Source: Gemmatimonadota bacterium (GTDB taxonomy: Bacteria > Gemmatimonadota > Gemmatimonadetes > Gemmatimonadales > GWC2-71-9). From it: 64,000 bases of DNA. Numbering within the stretch: the stretch's first letter is position 1; each line of letters starts with the position of its first letter. The DNA is taken from NCBI GenBank assembly GCA_003222155.1, contig QHUU01000057.1, positions 1-64,000 of the forward strand. The letters run 5' to 3'. Below, one piece after another: positions 18,861 to 26,281 of this stretch. A program made the position numbers and the translations under genes. The notes under the pieces were generated by a model. The model searched no databases. It worked only from the letters and a program-made list of their open reading frames with translations, and was not told where the DNA came from.

Positions 18861-19604
18861 ATGAAAGGCCGTTGCATGACGCCACGACGCCACGTTGCAA
18901 GTTCGACGCGCACCATCGTCCGAGCCGGCGCGCTCTTGTGGCTTGGCGTCTTGGCGTCATGGAACGCCGTTTCCGCCCAGGTGGGCTACGAGCCCGGTCA
19001 CTCTCCCTACCACGATATGCCCCGCGGCGCCGTGTGGGCCCTGAGTGTCGGGCACCTGGGGGGGAGCCGGGGGGACTTAGGGGTGGGTCCGTCGGACGGC
19101 CTGACGGGCGGGTTGCGCTACGAAGCGCAGTTCGGTGCGGTGGGCGCGTCGCTCGGGCTGGCGTACGCCCGCACGTCGCGCTTCGTCCAGGACTACACCA
19201 AGGACTCCACGTCGCGCAAGACCGGCCCGTACGACGACGCCGTCGTGCTCGTCGACGCCGGACTCCAGCTCGTGCTCACGGGGCGGAAGACCTGGCGGCG
19301 CTTCGCTCCGTTCGTCGGCGGCGCGCTCGGCGTCGCGATCGGCAGCGCACTGGCGCGCGACACGAGCGGCTACCGCTTCGGAACCAAGATCACGCTCGCC
19401 CCCAACGCCGGTGTGCGGTGGTATCCGACGCGACGCGTCTCGGTGCGCGGCGACGTCCGCCTGGCGCTGTGGAAGCTGCACTACCCTCTCTCCTACAAGG
19501 TGCCGAACAAGTTCGACGGATCGAGCGTGCTGCCAGCCGCCGCGCCGCTCGACCAGTGGACGGCGCACCCGTGGGCCACGATCGGCGTGGGATGGATTTT
19601 TTAG
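18861..19604 (+). CDS. Outer-membrane beta-barrel protein of unknown function
   Basis: This 247-residue exported protein follows the gpmI stop directly. The signal peptide ends at NAVSAQ; the mature chain is a run of amphipathic strands with aromatic girdle residues. It resembles the small OmpA/OmpW-like barrels seen in this phylum. ATG 18861 has GGAG upstream; ATG 18876 is an alternative start. An octamer inverted repeat (18877-18959) spans the signal-peptide codons. Its last 13 nt overlap the start of tupB, so translation may be coupled to the tungstate-type transporter. A role in oxyanion uptake is only inference. Confidence 0.65.
   Translation: MKGRCMTPRRHVASSTRTIVRAGALLWLGVLASWNAVSAQVGYEPGHSPYHDMPRGAVWALSVGHLGGSRGDLGVGPSDGLTGGLRYEAQFGAVGASLGLAYARTSRFVQDYTKDSTSRKTGPYDDAVVLVDAGLQLVLTGRKTWRRFAPFVGGALGVAIGSALARDTSGYRFGTKITLAPNAGVRWYPTRRVSVRGDVRLALWKLHYPLSYKVPNKFDGSSVLPAAAPLDQWTAHPWATIGVGWIF
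18877..18959. repeat. Octamer-period inverted repeat over a signal-peptide coding region
   Basis: Two 25-nt arms (18877-18901 and 18935-18959) match as reverse complements at 20 of 25 positions. Each contains a doubled 8-bp unit of the GACGCCAM type. This resembles the heptamer elements elsewhere in the window but with an 8-bp period. Confidence 0.6.
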
Positions 19605-20287
19605 CGGAGGGATTCCGGCGCGCGCTCGCGCTGCTCGTTTCGGGCGACGCCGAGGTGTACGGCATCGCCCTGCTCACGCTCAGGATCGGCGTCATCGCGA
19701 CCGTGCTGGCGTGCGGGCTCGGGATCCCGCTCGGGTTCGTGCTCGCGACGCGCCCCTTTTGGGGCCGGCGGGCGGCCCTCACCGTCGTGAACACCGCCCT
19801 CGCCTTTCCGACGGTCGTGCTGGGACTGCTGCTGTACGGCCTGCTCTCACGCCGGGGCCCGCTCGGCGCGGCGGGGTGGTTGTACACCTGGCAGGCGATC
19901 GCGCTGGGCGACGTGCTCCTGGCCCTCCCGATCGCCGCCGCGCTGGCGGCCGCCGCGGTGCACGGCGTGGATCCCCGCATCCGCCGCACCGCCGAGACGC
20001 TGGGGGCCGGACGCTGGCGCACCGCGTGGACCGTGGCGCGCGAGGCGCGTTTCGCGCTCGCGGCGGTGATCACGACCGCGTTCGGCCACGTCGTCGCCGA
20101 GATCGGCTCCGCCATGACCGTGGGCGGAAACATCCGGGGCCAGACGCGCACCCTCACCACCGCGGTCGCGCTGTACACCAGCCAGGGGGACTTCGGCCTG
20201 GCCCTCGCGCTCGGCCTGATCCTCCTGCTCCTCGCGCTGCTCGTGAACGTCGCGTTGCAGGCGCTCCAAGGCCGCGGCCATGCTTGA
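19592..20287 (+). CDS. tupB: Tungstate/molybdate-type ABC transporter permease (TupB-like)
   Basis: This 231-residue inner-membrane permease has about five or six helices. The cytoplasmic EAA-like loop reads RRTAETLGAGRWRTAWTVA, and the conserved FGHVVAEIGSAMTVGGNIRGQTR segment is typical of TupB permeases. It partners with the ATPase gene that overlaps its 3' end by 8 nt. ATG 19592 lies within the last codons of the preceding barrel gene. No binding-protein gene (tupA) is found nearby, so the substrate-binding partner must be elsewhere or replaced. Confidence 0.85.
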   Translation: MDFLAEGFRRALALLVSGDAEVYGIALLTLRIGVIATVLACGLGIPLGFVLATRPFWGRRAALTVVNTALAFPTVVLGLLLYGLLSRRGPLGAAGWLYTWQAIALGDVLLALPIAAALAAAAVHGVDPRIRRTAETLGAGRWRTAWTVAREARFALAAVITTAFGHVVAEIGSAMTVGGNIRGQTRTLTTAVALYTSQGDFGLALALGLILLLLALLVNVALQALQGRGHA

Positions 20288-21287
20288 GCTGATGGACGTG
20301 CGACACGAGTACGACGGCCGCGTCGTGCTCCACCTCGAGCGGTTCGCCGTCCCTCCCGGTGCCGCCATCGCCGTCGTCGGCCCGAACGGCTCGGGTAAGA
20401 GCACACTGCTCCGGCTGCTCGCCCTGCTCGAGCGTCCCACCCACGGCCGGGTCCTGCTCGACGGGGCGGTCGTGACCGCGGGCGGCGCCGCGCGCCGCCG
20501 CGTGACGCTCGTGGAGCAGCGACCGATCCTGTTCCGCGCGACAGTCCGCGAAAATCTGGAGTTCGGGCTACAGGTGAGAGGAATCAGACGCGCAGAAGTG
20601 AACCGCAGAGTAGAGAACGTCGCCGCGCGGCTCGGCATCACGCCGCTGCTGAGCCGGCGGCGGCACGAGCTGTCGGACGGGGAGGTGCAGCGTGTGGCGG
20701 TGGCACGGGCGCTCGCGCTCGAACCGGACGTGCTGCTGCTCGACGAGCCCGCGAGCTCGGCCGACCGGGCCGCGGCCCTCTCGTTGTACCGCGCCCTCGC
20801 CGACGAGCGCGCCCGCCGGCCGCTCGCGGTCTGCCTCGCGTCCCATCAGCTGGAAGACGCGTACCGCTGGGCGGACGACGTGCGCGCCCTGGCCGACGGC
20901 CGGCTCTCGCCCGTGACACCCGAGAACCTGTTCCGGGTAGAGCTGATGGCCGCCGCGAGCGGGGATCTCAAACATGCCTGCGTGGGGACGGTCGAAATCG
21001 CCGCGATGACCGACAGAACCGGTCCCGCGATCCTCGCCGTGCCGCCGACCGACATCTTCGTCAGCCGCGAGCCGCTCGCCTCCTCGGCGCGCAACACATT
21101 CCAGGGACGGGTGACGGGCCTGGCCCGCCGGGGCCCGGGGGGAGGGGGGGGCGCGGTCCACGTCACGGCCGACGTTGGGGTGGAGCTCATCGCCGTCGTC
21201 ACCGAGGAGGCCGTGCGCGATCTGGGGCTCGTGCCCGGCAGTCCCGTCGTGTTCTCCTTCAAGGCGAGCGCGGTGCGCGTGTTCTAA
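20280..21287 (+). CDS. tupC: Tungstate/molybdate-type ABC transporter ATPase with C-terminal Mop/TOBE domain
   Basis: The product has 335 residues. The nucleotide-binding domain has Walker A GPNGSGKST, a Q-loop VEQRP, signature LSDGEVQRVAVARALA (a variant of LSGGQ), Walker B VLLLDEPA and H-loop LASHQ. Residues about 265-335 form a Mop/TOBE domain (SARNTFQGRVTGL ... LGLVPGSPVVFSFKAS), which in relatives binds molybdate or tungstate and regulates transport. Together with TupB it forms the importer that would feed the cofactor genes downstream. Translation starts inside tupB. Confidence 0.86.
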   Translation: MLELMDVRHEYDGRVVLHLERFAVPPGAAIAVVGPNGSGKSTLLRLLALLERPTHGRVLLDGAVVTAGGAARRRVTLVEQRPILFRATVRENLEFGLQVRGIRRAEVNRRVENVAARLGITPLLSRRRHELSDGEVQRVAVARALALEPDVLLLDEPASSADRAAALSLYRALADERARRPLAVCLASHQLEDAYRWADDVRALADGRLSPVTPENLFRVELMAAASGDLKHACVGTVEIAAMTDRTGPAILAVPPTDIFVSREPLASSARNTFQGRVTGLARRGPGGGGGAVHVTADVGVELIAVVTEEAVRDLGLVPGSPVVFSFKASAVRVF

Positions 21288-21289
21288 CG

Positions 21290-21709
21290 ATGCCGATCAG
21301 CTATCTTACGCGCATCGTTGAATTTACGGCGACTCATCGGATCCGGCGGGCGGACTGGCCCGACGAGCGGAACGCCCGCGAGTTCGGCCGCGCGGCGCAG
21401 GAGCACGGCCACCGCTACCAGTGTCGCGTCACCGTGAAGGGATCGCTCGAGGCGCGGGCGGGGGGCGTGATGCAGCTCCAGACGCTCGATCGGCTGCTCG
21501 CCGAAGAGATCACCAGTCGACTGGAGGGCCAGAGCATCAACGCCGCACTGCCGGAGTTCGCTGATGGCGGACGCCTCGCTACGGGCGAGGCGCTGGCCGT
21601 GTACGTGTGGGAGCGGATCGCGCCCCGCCTGCCGGCGGGCGTCACGCTGCACGCAGTGCGGGTGCAGGAGGGGCCGCACATCTATTCGGAGTATTTCGGT
21701 GAAGCATGA
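21290..21709 (+). CDS. 6-pyruvoyl-tetrahydropterin synthase-like protein lacking the catalytic Cys
   Basis: This 139-residue protein has the T-fold PTPS/QueD zinc ligands: His16 in FTATHR, and His39/His41 in the HGHRY motif. The cysteine normally found in the FGxC segment before HGH is Ala35 (FGRAAQEHGH), so the classical PTPS or QueD reaction is doubtful. The C-terminal GEALAVYVWERI and VQEGPHIYSEYF regions keep the fold pattern. It starts 2 nt after tupC and precedes fdhD within the Mo/W cofactor cluster. This suggests a pterin-related role in that pathway rather than queuosine synthesis; that is inference. Confidence 0.75.
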   Translation: MPISYLTRIVEFTATHRIRRADWPDERNAREFGRAAQEHGHRYQCRVTVKGSLEARAGGVMQLQTLDRLLAEEITSRLEGQSINAALPEFADGGRLATGEALAVYVWERIAPRLPAGVTLHAVRVQEGPHIYSEYFGEA

Positions 21710-22523
21710 TCCCTCGGGGGCTGGGGGCTCGGGGCTCGGGGCTCGAGATGCACCGCGACCCCCGAGCCCCGAACCCCGAGTCCCCGGTTCCCGCCGCGGC
21801 CGCATGCTCGCCGAGTCGGCCGCTGTGGAGGAGACACCTGTGTGGCTCGAGGTGAACGGCGAGCCCGCGGTGACGTGGATGTGCACCCCCGACCAGCTGG
21901 AGGAGCTCGCGACCGGGTGGCTGCATGGCGAAGGGTACATCGAAACGCTGGACGACCTGGTGAAGCTGCGCCCCTGCGCGACGGACCTGGGCTTCTGGGC
22001 GGAGGTGAAACCGGAGCGCGTGACGCTGGTGAAGGGTGAGAACCGCAAGCGCGTGCTGGCGTCCGGGTGCGGCGCGGTCTCGACCTTCCTGGCCGACCCA
22101 CACGCCGTGAAGCACGCGCCGGCGCGCGGCGAGCCCCCCGCGCCGGAACGGCTGCGCGCCCTGTTCAAGGAGCTGTTCGCCAGCGGTGAGCGCTACAACG
22201 AGACGGGCGGCATCCATGCGGCCGCGCTCACCGACGGCGCGCGGTTGCTGTTTCACGCCGAGGACATCGGCCGCCATAACGCGGTGGACAAGGTGATCGG
22301 GGCCGCCGTGATCGCACGCGAGCGTCCCGGCGGGCGGGGCCTGCTCGTCACCGGCCGCATCTCCGCCGAGCTCGCGTACAAGGCCGCGCGCGCCGGAGTC
22401 GCCTATGTGGCGACGCCGAGCGTCCCGTCGACGCTCGCCCTCACCATCGCGCGACGCGCCGGCGTCGTGCTGGTCGGGCGGGCGGTGAGCGGCACGCCCC
22501 ACGTGCACCGGCCCGAGGCATGA
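21699..22523 (+). CDS. fdhD: FdhD-type sulfur carrier for molybdenum-enzyme activation
   Basis: FdhD passes sulfur from a cysteine desulfurase to the Mo cofactor of formate dehydrogenases. The family signature EDIGRHNAVDKVIG is exact, preceded by VNGEPAVT, LATGWLHGEGYI and a Cys-containing ASGCGAVS loop. Relatives usually carry CGxC there; only one Cys remains here. GTG 21699 has GGAG 7 nt upstream and gives 274 residues, near the usual size. Its first 35 residues are then encoded by a heptamer repeat. ATG 21804 would give a 239-residue core. Its TGA overlaps the next ATG. Confidence 0.85.
   Translation: MKHDPSGAGGSGLGARDAPRPPSPEPRVPGSRRGRMLAESAAVEETPVWLEVNGEPAVTWMCTPDQLEELATGWLHGEGYIETLDDLVKLRPCATDLGFWAEVKPERVTLVKGENRKRVLASGCGAVSTFLADPHAVKHAPARGEPPAPERLRALFKELFASGERYNETGGIHAAALTDGARLLFHAEDIGRHNAVDKVIGAAVIARERPGGRGLLVTGRISAELAYKAARAGVAYVATPSVPSTLALTIARRAGVVLVGRAVSGTPHVHRPEA
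21713..21792. repeat. Heptamer inverted-repeat element at the 5' end of fdhD
   Basis: GGGGCTC-type heptamers (about 21714-21755) face CCCCGAG/AACCCCG-type heptamers (about 21759-21792). The pattern is the same as in gpmI. It lies between the PTPS-like stop and the FdhD core and is open in the fdhD frame. Confidence 0.75.
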
Positions 22524-22927
22524 CGTCCGAAGCGCTGCGGCTGCTGTTACGCGATGCCCGCACCGTCGCCGTCGTGGGGCTGTCGCCCAGGTCGAGCCGC
22601 CCGAGCCACGCCGTCGCGCGCTACCTGCAGGGGTCGGGCTATCGTATCGTGCCGGTAAACCCGGGTCACGCCGCGATCCTGGGCGAGAAGAGCTATCCCA
22701 CGCTCACCGCCGCCGCGGCCGAGCACGCGATCGACGTAGTGGACGTGTTTCGGCGCAGCGAGGTGGTGCGGCCGATCGTAGACGAAGCGCTGCGCGTGCG
22801 GCCGCGTCTCATCTGGCTGCAGCTCGGCGTCGTGGACGAAACGGCGCCCGAGCGGGCCGCGACGGCGGGGATCCCGCTCGTGATGGACCGTTGCTTGATG
22901 GTGGACCACCAGGCGCTCGGAGTTTGA
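22520..22927 (+). CDS. CoA-binding-domain protein (YccU-like)
   Basis: This 135-residue Rossmann-fold protein has the core VAVVGLSPRSSRPSHAVARYL, IVPVNPGH, ILGEKSYPTL and IDVVDVFRRSE. These are diagnostic of the CoA_binding_2/YccU family, soluble proteins of unclear cellular role. MDRCLMVDHQ near the end matches the conserved C-terminal Cys-containing motif. It overlaps fdhD by four bases and precedes mobA by 4 nt, so it belongs to the Mo/W operon, although no direct link to cofactor synthesis is known to me. Confidence 0.88.
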   Translation: MTSEALRLLLRDARTVAVVGLSPRSSRPSHAVARYLQGSGYRIVPVNPGHAAILGEKSYPTLTAAAAEHAIDVVDVFRRSEVVRPIVDEALRVRPRLIWLQLGVVDETAPERAATAGIPLVMDRCLMVDHQALGV

Positions 22928-22931
22928 GGGC

Positions 22932-23531
22932 GTGCGCGGCGCCGTCCTCGCCGGCGGCGCCGCCCGTCGCTACGGCGGGCGCCCCAAGGGCCTGGTGGAG
23001 TTGGGCGGCCGGCGCATCCTCGACCGCGTGGTGGACGCCCTCGTCGCCGTGACCGGCACGCCGCCGCTGCTGGTCGCCAACGCCCCGGAGGGACCCGGTT
23101 GGCGGCCCGATCTCCGCACCATCCCCGACGTACGCCCCGACTGCGGCAGCCTGGGGGGCATTTACACCGCCGTGGCGTCGGGCGTGGGTCCCGTCCTGTG
23201 CGTCGCGTGGGACATGCCCTTCGTCACCCCCGACCTGCTGCGCGCGCTGGTCGAGGGCTCGGCGGGGTCCGACGCGTTCCTTCCCGAGAGCGATGGTCGC
23301 CGCGGCGTGGAGCCGCTGTGTGCCGTGTACGGACCGGCGTGCGGCCCGGCGATCGAGCGGCAGCTCGCGCGCCACGACCTCCGCGCGATCGGCTTCCACG
23401 CCGACGTGAGGGTCGGTACACTATCGCTCGAGCGGGTCCGTGCATACGGCGATCCGGACGTGCTCTTTTTCAACGTGAACACGCCGGCGGACCTGGAGCG
23501 GGCGGAGGCGGTGTGGCAGCAACGCGCATGA
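22932..23531 (+). CDS. mobA: Molybdenum cofactor guanylyltransferase
   Basis: This 199-residue enzyme attaches GMP to molybdopterin to form the guanine-dinucleotide cofactor. Motifs: AVLAGGAARRYGGRPKGLVE (nucleotide binding), PDCGSLGGIYTA, AWDMPFVTPDLL with the metal-binding Asp, and NVNTPADLERAE at the C-terminus. The GTG start at 22932 lies 4 nt after the previous stop, and the stop overlaps mobB. Presence of MobA implies bis-MGD enzymes such as formate dehydrogenases, consistent with FdhD. Confidence 0.92.
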   Translation: MRGAVLAGGAARRYGGRPKGLVELGGRRILDRVVDALVAVTGTPPLLVANAPEGPGWRPDLRTIPDVRPDCGSLGGIYTAVASGVGPVLCVAWDMPFVTPDLLRALVEGSAGSDAFLPESDGRRGVEPLCAVYGPACGPAIERQLARHDLRAIGFHADVRVGTLSLERVRAYGDPDVLFFNVNTPADLERAEAVWQQRA

Positions 23532-24046
23532 TGTCTGTGATCGGGCGCAAGAACGCCGGCAAGACGACCCTCCTGGTGGCGCTGGCGGCGGAGCTCGCGC
23601 GCCGCCGCTTTCGCGTGATGACGATCAAGCACGGCACCCACCCGGCCGATACGGACCAGCGGGGCAAGGACTCCTGGCGTCACTGGCACGAGGGCCACGC
23701 CGAGCGCGTGCTGATGGAGGGGCCCGGCCAGCGCGTCCTGTGGGAGCAAACCGCAGCCGAATCGGACCCGGTCGCCCTGACCCACCGCTATCTCGAGGGA
23801 GCCGACATCGTCCTCGTCGAGGGGTTCAAGCGGGCCGCGCTGCCGAAAATCGAGGTGTACCGCCTGGCCGCCGGGGCCGAGCCGCTATTCGATCCCGCGG
23901 TCCACGCTGCGGGCGATTGGGTCGCGATGGTGACCGACAACCCGGCGTATCGCGCCGAGTTCCCTGTGTTCCGCTTCTCCGATACCGCGTGGCTCGTGAC
24001 CCTGGCCAACCTCGCCTGGGACCGGGCGAAGATCCTCCCGCCGTGA
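23528..24046 (+). CDS. mobB: MobB GTP-binding adaptor of Mo-cofactor synthesis
   Basis: The product has 172 residues. The P-loop GRKNAGKTTLL opens the protein, followed by IKHGTHPADTDQRGKDSWRH with the conserved histidine/aspartate set of MobB, and VLVEGFKRAALPKIEVYR. MobB binds GTP and MobA and helps deliver the nucleotide for guanine-dinucleotide cofactor formation. It overlaps mobA by four bases (ATGA) and ends one base before moeA, so the three are co-translated. Confidence 0.9.
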   Translation: MMSVIGRKNAGKTTLLVALAAELARRRFRVMTIKHGTHPADTDQRGKDSWRHWHEGHAERVLMEGPGQRVLWEQTAAESDPVALTHRYLEGADIVLVEGFKRAALPKIEVYRLAAGAEPLFDPAVHAAGDWVAMVTDNPAYRAEFPVFRFSDTAWLVTLANLAWDRAKILPP

Positions 24047-24047
24047 C

Positions 24048-25307
24048 ATGCTGACCCCGACCGAAGCGGCCCGGCTGATCCTGGAGAACATTGCGCCTCT
24101 CCCTGTGCTGCGGCAGCCCCTGCGCGAGGCGCTCGACCTGGTGCTCGCCGAGGACGTGGCGAGCCCGATCGACCTTCCCCCCTGGGACAATTCCGCCATG
24201 GACGGCTACGCAGTTCGCGCCGTCGACGTCGAGGAGGCGGCCCCCGATCACACGGTCGTGCTCGCGGTGATCGAGAGCGTGGCCGCCGGCCAGTTCCCCC
24301 AGCGGACGATCGGCCCGGGCCAGGCCACCCGCATCTTCACGGGCGCCCCGCTTCCCGCCGGCGCCGACACGGTGGTGCGCCAGGAAGACACCGAGGACGC
24401 GGGGGGGGGCCCGGACCGCGTCACCGTCGTCGCGGGACGCGATGCGCGCAAGAATGTGCGCTACCGGGGCGAGGACATCCGCAAGGGAGCGGTGGTGCTT
24501 CCCGCCGGCACTCCGCTCGGGCCGGCTCAGCTCGGCGTGCTCGCGTCCATCGCGCACGGCACGCCGCTCGTCCACCGCGCGCCCCGCGTCGCGTTCATGG
24601 GATCGGGGGACGAGATCGTGGACCTGGACCAGAGCGACGACATCCTCGCGGGGCGCAAGATCGCCACGTCCAATTCCTACACGTTGCACGCGCTGATCCG
24701 CCGCACCGGCGGGATTCCCGTGGATCTGGGGCTGGCCCGCGACACGAAAGACAGCCTGCGCGAGCACCTCGGGGGAGCGCGCGACGCCGATCTGCTGGTG
24801 ACCACGGCGGGCGTGAGCGTGGGGGAGCACGACTTCGTGCGGGAGGTGCTCGCGGAGCTGGGCTGCGACATGAAGCTGTGGCGCGTCCGCATGCGCCCCG
24901 GCGCGCCGCTCGGGTTCGGCCTGCTGGGCGGCACGCCGTGGATCGGGCTCCCGGGAAACCCGGTCAGCACGATGGTCACCTTCGAGCTGTTCGTGCGCCC
25001 GGCGATCCGGCGGCTGCTCGGCCACCGGCTCCCGTTCCGGCGCACGGTGCCGGTGTGCGTGGCAGAGCCGATCACGCTCGGCCCCAGGCTGCGGCACTTC
25101 CTGCGGGCGGTGGTCCAGCCCGAGGGGGCGGGCGGAGCGCTCGTCGCGCGCTTGACGGGTCCCCAGGGTTCCGGCATCCTGACGTCCATGGCCCGCGCGA
25201 ACGCGCTCCTGATCGTGCCCGAGGACCGGGCCGGCGTGTCCGCCGGCGATACGCTCGCTGCGCTGCTGTTGGACGATCCGCACCACGTCGCCGAGGCCCC
25301 CTTCTAG
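24048..25307 (+). CDS. moeA: Molybdopterin molybdenumtransferase
   Basis: This 419-residue enzyme inserts molybdate (or tungstate) into adenylylated molybdopterin. Characteristic segments: LPPWDNSAMDGYAVRA, RIFTGAPLPAGADTVVRQED, the catalytic-domain TTAGVSVGEHDFV and IGLPGNPVSTMVTFELFV. A G9 tract at 24401-24409 encodes a short Gly insertion between EDA and PDRV and could be slippage-prone. The stop codon is immediately followed by the GTG of the diguanylate cyclase gene. Confidence 0.94.
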   Translation: MLTPTEAARLILENIAPLPVLRQPLREALDLVLAEDVASPIDLPPWDNSAMDGYAVRAVDVEEAAPDHTVVLAVIESVAAGQFPQRTIGPGQATRIFTGAPLPAGADTVVRQEDTEDAGGGPDRVTVVAGRDARKNVRYRGEDIRKGAVVLPAGTPLGPAQLGVLASIAHGTPLVHRAPRVAFMGSGDEIVDLDQSDDILAGRKIATSNSYTLHALIRRTGGIPVDLGLARDTKDSLREHLGGARDADLLVTTAGVSVGEHDFVREVLAELGCDMKLWRVRMRPGAPLGFGLLGGTPWIGLPGNPVSTMVTFELFVRPAIRRLLGHRLPFRRTVPVCVAEPITLGPRLRHFLRAVVQPEGAGGALVARLTGPQGSGILTSMARANALLIVPEDRAGVSAGDTLAALLLDDPHHVAEAPF

Positions 25308-26135
25308 GTGGCGCCCCGCCCCCGCCTGCGGCGCGCCGTGCGACTGGTCGCCTGGGCCGGACTCGCCGCGGGCGTGTTCCTGCTGAACACACGCACGCCC
25401 GCGGAGCTGCGACTCGGGATCCTCTACATCGTTCCGGTGCTCCTCGCCGCGTCGAGCGACGGTCTGGGATGGGGCATCTCGTTCGCGCTCGCAACGGCGT
25501 TGCTGCGCTTCGGCGTCGGGATCGACCAGATGCCGCTCGACACATTGCTCCAGGTCCGGATCCTGAACGAGGTCGCCTACCTTGCGGTCGTGGGCGTGGC
25601 GATCGCCGGCCTGTCGCAATTGCGGCGCACGCAGTCGCAGCTCGAGCTGCTCGCGACCCACGATCCGCTCACGACGGTCCTGAACGCGCGGGCCTTCGCG
25701 TCCCGGGTAGCGCAGGAGCTGGGCCGCAACCGCCGCTACGGCCGGCCCCTCGCCCTGATTTATCTCGACCTGGACGACTTCAAGAAGGTCAACGATGCGC
25801 ACGGCCACGCCACGGGCGACGCCGTCCTGCGGCTCGTCGCGGACGCCATGCGCAGCGCCGTGCGCCAGGCGGACGTCGTAGGCCGGCTGGGTGGCGACGA
25901 GTTCGGCGTCTTGATGCCGGAAACCGACGGCAGCTTGGCTCACGCGGTCGCCAATCGTCTCGCCGGCGGGATCCGCACGGTGTTCCGCGGGACCCCCTCC
26001 GTCACGGCCAGCATCGGCGTCGTCGCCGTTTCGGGCACGGAAGCGGGGAGCGACGAGCTGCTGCGCAAGGCGGACCAGGCGATGTACGAGGCGAAACGGG
26101 CCGGTAAGGACCGCGTGGTTCAAGTGACGATGTGA
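25308..26135 (+). CDS. Membrane diguanylate cyclase
   Basis: The product has 275 residues. About three N-terminal membrane helices (residues 10-105) precede a complete GGDEF domain. Key residues: LDLDDFKKVND (metal Asp), GHATGDAVL, RLGGDEF at residues 195-199, and the inhibitory I-site RQAD at 186-189. It should make cyclic di-GMP with product inhibition. The GTG start directly follows moeA, so c-di-GMP output may be linked in expression with Mo/W cofactor synthesis. No separate sensor domain beyond the membrane region is seen. Confidence 0.9.
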   Translation: MAPRPRLRRAVRLVAWAGLAAGVFLLNTRTPAELRLGILYIVPVLLAASSDGLGWGISFALATALLRFGVGIDQMPLDTLLQVRILNEVAYLAVVGVAIAGLSQLRRTQSQLELLATHDPLTTVLNARAFASRVAQELGRNRRYGRPLALIYLDLDDFKKVNDAHGHATGDAVLRLVADAMRSAVRQADVVGRLGGDEFGVLMPETDGSLAHAVANRLAGGIRTVFRGTPSVTASIGVVAVSGTEAGSDELLRKADQAMYEAKRAGKDRVVQVTM

Positions 26136-26139
26136 GCAC

Positions 26140-26281
26140 ATGCTGAAGACGCTCCAGGACCTGTTCCTGGTGTTCACGTCGGTCCTGTTCATCGTCGATC
26201 CGCTGACCGCCGTGCCGACCTTCCTGGTTCAAGATCGCCGGGGGGATGCGCATCCTCACCCGGCTCATGGTGGGACTCTAG
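26140..26281 (+). pseudogene. MarC-family membrane protein remnant (internal deletion)
   Basis: The first frame reads MLKTLQDLFLVFTSVLFIVD and then PLTAVPTFLV, matching the start of MarC/YhgN-type membrane proteins. At 26228 the frame shifts. The second frame reads FKIAGGMRILTRLMVGL and stops at 26279-26281, resembling the near-C-terminal segment of the same family. The roughly 150 residues between are missing. I interpret this as a marC copy deleted to both ends. Its stop overlaps the stop of the convergent GGDEF gene in a CTAG. Confidence 0.55.

Noticed and set aside
21290-21709. Naming the PTPS-like gene queD
   Set aside because: Catalytic Cys is missing and context is molybdenum/tungsten cofactor synthesis, so the symbol would mislead.
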